A stretch of DNA of 64,000 bases from Dichomitus squalens LYAD-421 SS1 (lineage: Eukaryota > Basidiomycota > Agaricomycetes > Polyporales > Polyporaceae). How positions within the stretch are numbered: the stretch's first letter is position 1; every line of letters starts with the position of its first letter. The DNA lies in contig NW_006766886.1 in assembly GCF_000275845.1 (NCBI RefSeq), positions 749,170-813,169 of the forward strand, written 5' to 3'. The notes beneath the pieces were generated by a model. The model saw only the letters and a list, made by a program, of their open reading frames with translations, did not search any database and was not told the DNA's origin. Positions 43,488 to 53,492 of the stretch are shown here, piece by piece. The position numbers were made by a program, and so were the translations under genes.

Positions 43488-45570
43488 CTAGTTCGTCGTC
43501 GCATTCGTGAACGGCGTGTTGGCAATTCCGACGCGGTTGTTGCCAGTGTCGAAGACGGTGTAGAAGCGCTCCAAGAAAGCCTGACCGTTGATGAAGTCGA
43601 GGCCCTGGCCGGAGGGCGTGCCAAGCGAGTGGACGATAAGGTACACGCTGTCCGCGTTGCCACCGATGGCGCTGTTGAGGGCGCGCTAGGGGAGAACAGC
43701 AGCATTAGCGGCTTTGGTGTACAGCGGGTGAACGGTGGACAAGAGATGATCAACACGGAAAGGCGTACAGCTTCCGCCGGAGTGTAAAGAGAAAGTAAGA
43801 TGAACGTATGAGGGGCAAAGTGGAGCAATGATGCAGTCGAAGGGACATTGCGTCCAGATGCGACATGGAACATGGGACATACCGGCACAATTTGAGCGTT
43901 GGGAGTAAGCTCGAACGTTACCTGGAAGACAGGTCCGACACGTTACGTCAGCGGTTGTCTCTGGGGTCGATCGTAGATCCGAGACATAGCTCACACACCC
44001 CGCCAATGGTGAAGAACAAACTCTGCAGCTTCGCGAACTGGGCCTGGGTGAGCCGGAGTAAACCCGTCTCATCGTCGTCCACAGCACCAGTAGCACTCTG
44101 GTACTCCGAGAAGGCATCTGCACAAAGCACTGACGTCATCTAATTGCATCGAATATGCCCTGTGTGACGACCATACCATCGGCGATGAGAATGAGCGTGG
44201 TACCGGTGTCGACGACGCCGGTCGTGGTCGACAGTATGCTGGTGGACGTGCCGTATCTGATTGACTGGTCGATGCCGAAATAGTCCGAGGAGGGAAACGT
44301 GGTCGTGATCGGCCTGCGAACGAACAGTCAACTTTCGACGATCCGTACGGAACTTGAGGCGATGATGATTCGTGCGGTTTCCTGCAGAGACGTCCCACTG
44401 CCAGGGCAGGGAGGCATCGAACGTGACTAATGAGATGCGAACGTACACATATTCGATATCACCGATGAACTTGCTCGAATCCGTGCCGCCGAACGTCAGT
44501 TCGCCGTTTTGGATCGGGTCCGACGCCATGGGTTCGAACGAAACAGCGACCAGATCACTTGTGATGGTACCTTGAGCAAAGAGGTTGTCCGTGACTGAAA
44601 GGAGGGAACGATGTCAGTGAGGCTCCCGTGGGGCGCTGAAGAGAAGCGCAGAGGGCTTGCGGGAACAGGCTTACCGGTCGGAATGGTTGTGTTCGTGTTG
44701 GGGTGGAGGGTTCCGATAGTGAGGTCCACCGGCCCAATGCTATGGATGGCGAGGCAGACCATGAGAATGGGCTGCGTGGAAGGGCAGGGAAAGTTATAAT
44801 ACCCGAGGATTCCATCGATATCGTCGAAGCCTTCGGCGGAGGTGGCGACACCAATGGATTGGCCAGGAATAGTCAAGCCACTACCCAGAGAGACCGTGTC
44901 GGTATATTCAGCCCCTGCATCACAATGTGCGTTAAGTGGAGTAACATGTGTATGAGGATGCTGACCTGAGAAACAGCCCGAGCCGTAAATGACTGACTAC
45001 GACAAAGTTGACGAATCAGACAAAGGTCGCGAAGAAGCACGAAAAGACAAGAGCACTCACGACATCGTCACCCGTTTCATCCGTAGTGGAGGTCTGTTCG
45101 AAGCTTTGTCCAGCGCCTACCCAGGTGTTCGAACTACCCGTGTCGACAAGAAGCGAATCTAGAGGCCTACATGAGAGCGATATAGACAGCACAAGCACGC
45201 ACAAGCTTACACGTTGTGGGCGGAGTGCCTACTTGGACCTAGAATAGTTCGTTTCAATGAGCCTGTACTTCAATATCGAAAGGTTGCTGCTCACGTCGAT
45301 CGCATAGTCGATACGTTGATTGTCAGCAGGAACGCTGATGACAGCATCCGATGAGAGGGGAGTGCCCGAGACGCGCGCGTTCGCACGCGCACGAAGGTTC
45401 TTCACGCGCGCTTGGTCGCGAGCGAGGAGAGTGCCTGAGCCGGTAAGGTTGAAGCGCTTCACCATCGGGACACGGACGAGGCTGTCGCGCACTTGCACGA
45501 CAGACGTCGCGTTCGTCGCGACCACGAAGGTCAGGGCGAAGAGCAGGAATGAGAAGAAGCCGCGAGACAT
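43488..45570 (-). CDS. Secreted aspartic protease, polyporopepsin-like (peptidase A1)
   Basis: Minus-strand exons: 45570-45295, 45238-45213, 45166-45061, 44996-44966, 44914-44803, 44739-44675, 44594-44447, 44313-44177, 44117-43999, 43921-43883 and 43685-43488 (418 codons, all phases closing). Signal peptide MSRGFFSFLLFALTFVVATN, a basic propeptide, then the mature enzyme. Both catalytic motifs are present: SLLVDTGSSNTWVG and TTTGVVDTGTTLILIADG. The flap Tyr is in VIYGSG. The C-terminal half (LNSAIGGNADSVYLIV, LDFINGQAFLERFYTVFDTG) resembles polyporopepsin of white-rot fungi. Length is usual for the preproenzyme. Intron 7 (133 nt) is about twice the window norm and contains an open stretch rich in Trp and Arg, possibly a relict or an alternative exon. 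Confidence 0.96.
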
Positions 45571-45661
45571 GTCTGTTGAGAAGATGAGAAGGAAAACGGA
45601 TGGGATACTTGTCTGAGCGGGACCTCCACAAAGGCTATCGTCTGGCAGTAGGCTTTCCCAC

Positions 45662-45668
45662 TTATATA
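45662..45668 (-). promoter_or_regulatory. TATA box of the aspartic protease gene
   Basis: TATATAAG on the minus strand about 95 nt upstream of the ATG at 45570, the expected distance for a fungal core promoter. Confidence 0.5.
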
Positions 45669-46582
45669 GCGAGAGGTGCGGTATGCTTCTGGATAGTCGC
45701 ATCCCTGACCTTCAGGCTCATATGCCTGCACCTAGACTGCAACATTCGTCTTGAAGGCATGTCAGACCAACGCAGCTCGAAACATGACACATTGTCTCGG
45801 CCCACCTTCCATGGCCACGTACGTTTTCCAATACGGAAAAATTGCGAACTCCAAGTCCGATATACTGCCTTGGTGTCCCGCCGAAAATCGCTTCCCTTCT
45901 TCCCTCACGCACATGATTCCCCCGGAAGCTAGAAAACGCATGTGCTGCTCGACACCGTCTTGAGCACACCCGGTAATTGTCCTTGAGCATCGTGCTGGAG
46001 TCTAACTTGGTAAATCCTGCCTCTTAGAGAGATTCCTGTTTCCTCCTAAGCATGCTGGTTCAACCACTCTGGTCGATCCAGCAAACCTGGGGGATTCACT
46101 CATTCTCACAATGCCCCACGGGCAGGCATCGGATCTGATAGAGCAAGTCCCGGCCTTACTGGTGAACTTGTACGCCACCGTCGCGACCGAGCGCAGCGCA
46201 CTTCCATACGCGGTCCACATCATACCGCCACTGGTGGCCTGTCCGCATCGTGAAGCATTGCACCGAGATCTGCGCCATAGCCCTGAGTCTTCTTGTCAGC
46301 GGGGCCGAGTATGGATGCCAAGGCTCGTGCGTTTCGTGCGGGCATGCGCTGCTGCCCCGTCGCCTCCCTGCTTTAAGTGCTTGAAGTGCCCCAATGGTGC
46401 GCTGGTGAGCGCGCACCTTGTCGATACGTGCGCGCATGTCGCACCGACCACTGTGGCCAGTTGCTGCTGCCGAACAATGCTTCCGCGCGGGCGCAGAGAC
46501 GTCGGCCGTCCTCTAGCCTCCTCACGAAGCTGGATCCTGCGCGCATTCAGCCATATGTCAGCGCTCCCAGCGTACGCTGGAG

Positions 46583-46589
46583 TATATAA
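46583..46589 (+). promoter_or_regulatory. TATA box of the hydrophobin gene
   Basis: TATATAA at about 130 nt before the ATG at 46718, followed by a C/T-rich leader ending in CTCGAG just before the start codon. Typical for a strongly expressed fungal gene. Confidence 0.6.
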
Positions 46590-46717
46590 CCTGAAGCACA
46601 CCCGCCAACCTCCCTCAGCGAAGTCCACTTCAGCTATCCACACTCCTTAGCCTCTCAAGCAACTTGCAACCCACTCACTCTTTCTTTCTCCTACCCACCA
46701 CACCAACAACCCTCGAG

Positions 46718-47231
46718 ATGTTCTCCAAGCTCGCCATCACCGCCGTCCTCTCCGCACTCCTTGCGGTCGCCACTGCCCTCCCAGCCCCCAAGGACGGCGA
46801 CTCCGGTGGCAAGTGCAACACCGGCGAGATCCATTGCTGCAACACCGTCGGCCGCTCGGACGACTCGTCGTTCACCAAATACCTCACCCCGCTCGTCCAG
46901 GAGGCCATCAAGGACCTCACTACCGTCATCGGCGTCGACTGCGACCCCATCACCGTCATCGGCGCCACCCTCGCGGGCACCTGGTGAGTTTGTGTTCCCA
47001 TTCATTCCTCGGGTCTCCCCAAACGGAGGGGGTCCCTGGCGCAGTGCGGCGCGATGTGGTGCTGACTGTTGCAACCTCTGCAGTACCGCCCAACCCGTGT
47101 GCTGCGAAAACAAGTCTCTCGGTACGCGATTCCTCTGCGCCCTCGTTCGGATCTAGACCTAGCAGAAGTACTCACATTTTGCCCTCGCAGGCGGCCTCGT
47201 CAACATCGGCTGCGTCCCCGTCACCGCTTAA
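46718..47231 (+). CDS. Class I hydrophobin
   Basis: Small secreted amphipathic protein that self-assembles at air-water or hyphal surfaces. Exons: 46718-46983, 47084-47121 (38 nt) and 47191-47231 (114 codons). Signal peptide MFSKLAITAVLSALLAVATA, followed by LPAPKDGDSGG. The eight cysteines follow the hydrophobin order C-CC-C-C-CC-C: KCN, HCCN, DCD, TCTA, VCCEN and GCVPV. The long second spacing (HCC to DCD about 36 residues) and the lack of close packing identify class I. The intron positions, one just before the fifth Cys and one before GGLVNIGC, match those usual in basidiomycete hydrophobin genes. Strong codon bias toward C-ending codons suggests high expression. Confidence 0.97.
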
Positions 47232-47906
47232 TCGGTGGGACCCTACCGCGCTCCGCATCATCGCCTCCATTTGGCCTCACACCGGGGCATTCAGTGGTGG
47301 CCGTATCAATCTGGGGGAGGAGGCGGAGAAGGATTGAATGCTTGTCCCGTACCCGTGCTGTTAGTGTTATATTGTTGGTCGTAGTCGAGCGAATCTACGG
47401 CAAGTTCATTCAACGCTGCTCGGTCTGACTTGAATGTGTGAGGCGACAAACCTCCATGGCACCACTTCTGCATTCAATCTGGTCCTATACATAAGTCTGC
47501 GTGAGAAGACGCCAGAAGAAGATGAACGGGGCAGCTGTGCTTGCAAACTTACTCTTGACTGACCTCAGCGCAAGCTATGGCCAGTAGTACGGGCGTGTGC
47601 CCCGTGCGCGAGTCGCAAGTGCGTGCAGCCAAGACGCGACGACGGGCCACAAGCACGAGTATCGATCAGCTCATGTCAAAAGCAAGAGCACCGAAGCCAC
47701 TTACTGTACGCCCGCGCCGATCGGGTTGTCCAGATCCTGGAATACAGCCGGAGACGATGCTGACCATTTGATGAAGAGCAACTGGACTTCACGGCGGCCA
47801 TTCACAATGAATTAACGGCAACCAGAATGACGACGACGGACTGCGAGGTCTTGAGCATAGTGGCTTCTCGGTCGACCTTGTGGCTTGTGTTGTAGGGGTG
47901 TTCAAC
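47232..47906. other. Hydrophobin 3' region and LINE target flank
   Basis: About 675 nt of host sequence between the hydrophobin stop and the left target-site duplication of the LINE insertion. No gene recognised. Confidence 0.5.
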
Positions 47907-47920
47907 AACTCTCTCATTTC
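47907..47920. repeat. Left target-site duplication of the LINE
   Basis: AACTCTCTCATTTC, identical to the copy after the poly-A tail. The inverted element segment begins immediately to its right. Confidence 0.88.
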
Positions 47921-48385
47921 AATGTACCCTGTGTTCTCATTGTCGCACAGCCTTGTCGTCACAGCATTGAGGACCATCTTCGAGTCCGTTTCCTGAGTCA
48001 TTTCTACACGCAGGTCTACTGACGTGCTTGCTATCAGAGTGCCGACCAGTTCTCCCGCCTGGTTGGACTGCGGGAGGTCTGGTGGGAGGCGGACGGCTCT
48101 GTTAACCGGGTGCCCCTGTGCGACGAAGACACCTGCGCCGGCTTTTGCGTTTCGTTCGCCATTGTTTATACAGGACCCGTCAGTGGCTACCGTCAGCTGG
48201 GGCCCTACTCTTTCAATTTTCGTATCTGGCGGGGCAGGGGCCGTCGGGGCCCCATCTGTGAAGACACGGAAGGTGTCCGCCACCGTGCCATGCACAGTGA
48301 CTCGTGGGTCGAAAGGTGTGTGCGAGTCTTCAGTGGCCTCTTCCTCCGGTGCTGGTTCGTAATCTTCCGGTTGGAACCAACTTAC
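47921..48385 (-). pseudogene. LINE fragment: N-terminal part of RNase H domain (inverted segment)
   Basis: Minus-strand frame with linker WFQPEDYEPAPEEEATED and DPRVTVHGTVADTFRVFT, then the RNase H domain: TVATDGSCINNGERNAKAG (first catalytic Asp), QSNQAGELVGTLIAS (catalytic Glu) and VEMTQETDSKMVLNAV (second Asp). The domain stops after NENTGYI, where the target-site duplication begins. The downstream frame then reads into host DNA. It has neither a proper start nor an end and cannot make a functional enzyme. Confidence 0.88.
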
Positions 48386-49394
48386 GAAGGCTGTAGTTGC
48401 CGCTCTTAGACGACGAAAAGCCCCCACCAGATTCAAGTGGGTCAAAGGGCACAGCGGCCACGTGAGAAATGAAGGAGCGGACTGTCTGGCGGGGCAGGGC
48501 GCAAAGAAACTCACTGTAGATGACGTAAACACAGCAGTCCCAGATGATCTCCTATTATCGGGAGCAAAGCTGAAGAATATGACACAGCGGTTAGCGTACA
48601 AAGCCATCATGGCGAATAAGGCGAAACGGCTCCCACCTAGGCCCCGGACGGCGCACAATCTGGATATGATTAGAGACGGAGTAGAGCACGCCTGTGGCGC
48701 ACAGGTTACGGACAAAGCGGTCTGGACCTCACTCACAAAGAAGACAATTTTTACACGTGAAATACGACGTTTTATGTGGATGAGCATCCACCAAGGATAT
48801 ATGATAGGGAATTATTGGCTCCGGGAAACTATGTCAGACGAAATGCGAGGCCGCGCCACCTGCCATACATGCGGAGAGGTGGAATCGATGACTCACATAC
48901 TTTTCGACTGCCAGGCGGTGGGCAGGGAGACCGCCTGGTCTCTGCTGAAGGCTCTATGGGGCCAAACAGGTCTCCAGTGGTGGGAACCCAACTGGGGGAC
49001 TGTTTTTGGCGCCGCGTGCCTCCAAGCGAGAGACGACGCCGGGGCCCGATGGCCACACAGGGAACAACGCTGGGCCATGCTGGCCTCAGAAACTGCGTAC
49101 TTCATCTGGAAACTGCGCTGCGAGAGGGTTATCCGGAATGAAGGACGGCCATTCACGGAAACGCAAGTGAAACGAAAATGGTATGCAAACCTCAATCGCC
49201 GGATGCGTCTGGACTGTAGATCTACGGCGAGGAGGTTCGGAAAACAGGCGCTAAAACCGGGTTTCGTTGAGCTAATATGGAGCCCGGTGCTGGAGGACGC
49301 AGGTGGCCTCCCGCCGGACTGGGTGTCGAAGAGTGGGGTTTTAGTAGGTATTAGGAGGGTAGATGACGGAGGTGAGCTGGGTGACCGGCGATGA
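48386..49394 (+). pseudogene. LINE fragment: RNase H end and zinc-finger C-terminus
   Basis: Plus-strand frame beginning in KAVVAALRRRKAP, continuing FKWVKGHSGHVRNEGADCLA (the conserved His-Gly-His-Ser region and last catalytic Asp of LINE RNase H) and then the element-specific C-terminus with a CCHC finger, CHTCGEVESMTHILFDC, and many Trp residues, to a stop at 49392-49394. About 120 nt of 3' untranslated sequence lead to the poly-A run at 49517. The frame is intact, so the insertion is probably young. Confidence 0.88.
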
Positions 49395-49529
49395 CCTTTC
49401 GAAGGACTCAGCCGGAGCACATGTGCCCTGGCGGAGTTCTCTAATCAGCGCGCCGTCTCGTCTCCACGACATGCCCTCTTGGGACCACTGCAGACGACGG
49501 TCCTACGCGCCCTACCAAAAAAAAAAAAA

Positions 49530-49543
49530 AACTCTCTCATTTC
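49530..49543. repeat. Right target-site duplication of the LINE
   Basis: AACTCTCTCATTTC following the poly-A tail; the first A bases may belong to the tail, so the certain duplication is 12-14 bp. Confidence 0.88.
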
Positions 49544-50875
49544 GTCTGCGGCTGCCTACCTGATTTAAGGTCAGCTCAAGCGCCTGCAGCACAGCGAGCA
49601 GAGGCGCGTGCAGGCGACGGGCGCAGCACGGCCGCATGAGGCTTGCGAGCTGGGATCAGAGAGCGACACCAAAACTTGACAATTCAGAAGCTAGAGAAAT
49701 ACATGAGTGGAGACGCGGAGTCGTCCTACAAGCTTTCAGTCCAATTGCCATCGGGCTCAGAGCGGCACCCCAGCGGCTGAACTGTATGTATGTCGTGCCA
49801 CCGACTCTGTTTACAGTTTGGGCGTGTTGTGCACAATGAGTCTAGGTTAAAGAGTCCATAAAGCTCTCCCTGTTGCCAACAAACCTGGCATGATACGATC
49901 TCGTCAATCTCGCTGCACTTGTCGCAGTTGCCTCTGCTCGATGTGCCCTAGGCGCTTGAGCTAACCTTGAATCGGGTAGGCAGGCGCCCGACGAAATGAG
50001 CGAGCGACAAGAGTTGAACACCCCTAAGTGATGTCGTCCATGAGTATGTCGAGCCAATCCACGTCATCGTGCTCGTTTGCTAACACAGTGCATACCAAGA
50101 GCTCTGGCAAGGCGGTTGCAGCCGTAACAGCTTCAACAGCTTCGTAGGAGGAGCTCGAGTCGACGCGAGCATGGGACCTCGCATATACGTACGTCCTCGG
50201 CGCTGTATGTGGATACCAACTTGAGCAAGCTTGATGACAGTAATGATCGGGTGAGCAATTCTGCCTACGAGTCGTTATTAAGCGCTAGATACGTTATCAA
50301 GTACTCTAAGTACATTCCTGTGTTCACCGATTTGGGCTGCAAAGGCAGGGGATGGTTCGGGATGAGCGACTGTCCCGAGGACCGGTCGATGACCATAGAC
50401 CTCGCTCGATCTGCCTGGGCTCGGAACAACTCAATTCACCGTAGATTTGATGAGCTTCCGCCAGGCCTGTCGATGGTCGACGGAACGTGGCACAAGGATG
50501 TCCTCAATCCACGCAAGGAGTCGGCTGCCTATCACGCTGACGTGGGCACAGTAACTATCACCTAACGCCGCCATCCTTCTCGCTTATGCAGACTCGGATG
50601 CAGTCACCTATATCCCGAGGTGTCGCAGAACTCAGGACGGACGTTGACCCCGTTCGATTGCTACCGTCGCCTTCTACCCTCCTCATGCTAACTCCAGCCC
50701 CAGCTCGATTAGCGACCAGTCGCACGAGAATTAACACTTGTCAACGCAGATGGGGGTCTTTGTCGCCTCCAGCTATAAAGAGCTGCTTGGGATCGGAGTC
50801 TGGAGGACCCTAAACATTCGCTGTCCATCCCAACGGCACCCAGCTGATAGCACATAACCGCCGCGTTTATGCGAG
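49544..50875. other. Intergenic, 1.3 kb
   Basis: Host sequence to the right of the LINE. A plus-strand frame of about 118 codons at 50209-50565 has a mixed, protein-like composition (YESLLSARYVIKYSKYIP) but no family I recognise and no splice partners. It may be a gene relict. Nothing else seen. Confidence 0.4.
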
Positions 50876-52183
50876 ATGTCTTTTAAGATTCCAATCCTTT
50901 ACATTGGAGCTACAGGTACGAGCAGTGTTCTCCGAACTTCCGAGGGCGATAACATCTTCGAATATGCTGACCACTACTACTGTCTCTCGCAGGATACATT
51001 GGCGGCAGTGCCCTCCAGGCCATCCTTGCGCACCCGAAGGCGAACACTTTCGAGATCACCGCCCTGGTTCGATCTGAAGCGAAGGCGAAGGTACTCGAGA
51101 GTGCACTGGGCATCAAGACAGTCATCGGATCCATCCAGGACCATGCCTTCCTGACCGAGAACGTGGAGAAGGCGGACGTTGTTATCCAGCAGGTGAGGAT
51201 TGGCAGATGCATGCGCGCACGGGTGCCATTGATTTACATCCACGCGACGGCACAGGCAAACGCAGACGACATGGAGGTCACGAAAGCTGTACTAGCCGGT
51301 CTGAAGAGGAAATTTGAGAAGACAGGCAAGAAGCCCATTCTCATCCACACCGTAAGCCATTCGGCTGCCCGTTCCACAACTTAGTGCTGAGTCCCCTCTT
51401 CGTCTGTAGTCTGGCACTGGAATCCTGATTGACAATGCGCGCGGCGAGTACGCCTCACCCACAATAACCTCTGACCTCGACGCCGCTGCGATCGAGAAGA
51501 TCTCCGCAATCTACCGTCACGCAGTCGACTTGCTCGTGAGCTCAGCGGACGTCGAAGGATATGCGACGACGTACATCGTTGTCCCCGGGATTGTCTACGG
51601 ACGTCCTAAAGGCCCGCTTTTTGACGGCGCCGAGCCGATCGCCAACACGCAAACCGTCGTCGTGCCGAGGTACACCGAGGCCATTGCTCAGAGGGGGCGC
51701 CCGGGCATCGTTGGAAAGGGCGCGAACATATGGGCATACGTCCACGTTGACGACAGTGCGTATCCTGTGCTCGATTCGCAGGTTTCAGCCGTTGAATCTT
51801 CGTCATGTCTAGACGCGGACGCGTACGTACGCGTGTTAGATGCCGCCCTTTACGACCCCGCGCGGATCTCACACGGGCGTGAAGGCTTCTTCTTTGTCGA
51901 GAGTAGCGAACATAGTGCATACGAACTGGTCAAGCTAATCGCAGAGGCCCTGGTCGAACTCGGCGTGATCACTGATGCTGAGCCGGACGTGTACACTGCG
52001 GAAGAGCGCTTGAAGTACTTCGGGAGCGAGGTCATAGTGAGTATATTCTTCGCCAACGCGCGCTGTACCGCGGACAGGATCCGGAAGGAGCTGGGCTGGG
52101 CGCCGAAGCACACCACGGAGGACTTCGTGCAGCACATCAAGGAAGATGTTGAAGTGGCTCTGAAGAAGCTGAAGGCGCAGTAG
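50876..52183 (+). CDS. Atypical extended SDR, NAD(P)-binding epimerase/NmrA-like
   Basis: Exons: 50876-50915, 50993-51192, 51256-51351, 51410-51755 and 51840-52183, 341 codons with all phases closing. N-terminal Rossmann fold with the glycine-rich loop split by the first intron: ILYIGATG-YIGGSAL (T-G-x-x-G-G). Further: ITALVRSEAKAKVLESALGI, KADVVIQ, GLKRKFEKTGKKPILIHTSG, YIVVPGIVYG (substrate-side segment), GIVGKGANIWAYVHVDDNA (typical epimerase end of the fold) and a C-terminal NARCTADRIRKELGWAPKHT. This is the fungal group of NAD-dependent epimerase-like proteins of unknown substrate. A YxxxK catalytic pair is not obvious (IYRHAVD lacks the Lys), so it may act as a sensor or reductase of atypical kind. 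No signal peptide; cytosolic. Confidence 0.92.
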
Positions 52184-53492
52184 GCATGTAGTAGCTCGTC
52201 TGTGCAAGTCACATATCAGCAATGCCATACCATTCGTGCGCTTTAAACATCATGGCTTCAGATGCTCAACTGGCGGGACGCGCTTCTTCTTGATCGACGA
52301 TATATGGCTGACTACCGCTGTACTAAGAGGTAATAAAGACGGCGATCCATACGGGACATCTCACAAGCCAGTCAGCACAATAGGAGCCTGAAGACTGGCT
52401 TATGTCAGGGGCCCTGCTACTGAAGCACGAATATTCCAGAGTGCAAGGACAGGACAAGGCGGATGCAACACTACTAGTGCAGGGTGCACGAGACAGACGG
52501 TACTAGTAACAGGGCGAACCTGACGTCCTGTGCGGCACAGTCGCACATCCCAGCTGCCCGGTACGCACGGAAAGGGTAAAATGACGATTGCGGGTGCTTT
52601 GTGAGCGAGTCGTCCGTGCGGAGCAGTCGTGGATGAGCGAGTGGTAATGACAGAGCAATTCGAAAGCGAGCGTAACAGTGCGCGTGTGAATTTGTGGGGG
52701 GGATAGGGGAATGATGGACGGCGACGGGTATACATATACCAGAGATAATGACAGCGAATCACATATGCAGGAGAGGGCAGGAGGGGGGACGAAAAGCCAA
52801 GATTGGAGCCCGTGACGGAGGTCATGAAAGAATGCGTACGAATACAACACAGTCGGCAAGAACGACGAAACCGTGCACATGTGTCTACCAGAAGACGCAG
52901 GAACATGGATGACGAGACAAAAAAGAACTCCAGAAGTACTCGTCCTGCCGTCGCATGCGCTTTCCTGGGTCAATACGACGCTGACTGAGGCCGCGACACA
53001 AGTTACCGGGAAGGCAATGTGCGGCGTAAGAGTTACGCGGAGAGTTGCGACTCGAGTCGCGCAATGTACACATGAGGGGCGTATTCGTTCATTCGAGACT
53101 GGCCAGCAGCTTGCGAAAGCCTAAGGAGGAAGAGCGACGTGTATGGTACTAAGGCCGAAAGGCGGTCGGAAACGCAGGGAAAGGACGGCTCCACCTCGAC
53201 GGTTGTTCGTCGCTCGCTGCTGGAGGCGATGAACGACACACATGCGAGCTCTCCGTCCATGTGGAGCATCGCTACGACTCATGCAGAGTCGGTCGTGTGG
53301 GCTTATGCATTGTGATCGACGTTGTCATTTCTGTGCCATGCTAGATTATTGGACTTTGCTGGGTCGCTCTAGAGACTGCGTTACGGAGTTTCGGTGAGCG
53401 CACCAGTCGCAGGAGTTTGCAGGCTGTGTGGAACTATTAGCACATCGACCATTACTACTCTATGCGGGAATCTGTCTATGCAGTCCTTGCGA
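52184..53492. other. Convergent intergenic region, 1.3 kb
   Basis: Between the 3' ends of the SDR and the ABHD11-like gene. Two minus-strand frames of 150-170 codons overlap each other in different frames and lack motifs; I regard them as chance. Nothing recognised. Confidence 0.45.

Larger units (their letters stand above)
45571..46717. other. Divergent intergenic region, protease and hydrophobin
   Basis: About 1.15 kb between two divergently transcribed genes for secreted proteins, each with its own TATA-like box. A plus-strand frame of about 180 codons at 46111-46650 overlaps the hydrophobin core promoter and has no family features, so I discount it. Confidence 0.5.
47907..49543 (+). mobile_element. 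5'-truncated, 5'-inverted (twin-primed) LINE insertion
   Basis: A non-LTR retrotransposon remnant of about 1.6 kb. The 14-bp target-site duplication AACTCTCTCATTTC flanks it (47907-47920 and 49530-49543). A 15-base poly-A tail lies at 49517-49531, its last two A's overlapping the right duplication. The right part (about 48386-49394, plus strand) encodes the end of an RNase H domain and a zinc-finger C-terminus. The left part (about 48385 down to 47921) encodes, on the opposite strand, the linker and the first three quarters of the same RNase H domain. Placed head to tail the two halves make one domain, so the 5' segment is inverted, the known signature of twin priming during LINE integration. 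The reverse transcriptase and everything upstream are missing. RNase H plus CCHC end suggests a Tad1- or I-like clade; the clade is not certain. Confidence 0.9.

Noticed and set aside
46111..46650. 179-codon plus-strand frame upstream of the hydrophobin
   Set aside because: It covers the hydrophobin TATA box and leader and has no protein features.
47789..48787. Single 332-codon minus-strand gene at the LINE
   Set aside because: It combines the inverted RNase H part with reversed plus-strand LINE sequence and host DNA on the other side; it is a chimera created by the inversion and not a gene.
52400..52973. Two overlapping minus-strand frames of 156 and 168 codons
   Set aside because: They overlap in different frames, have low-complexity Ser/Leu/His composition and no motifs or introns.
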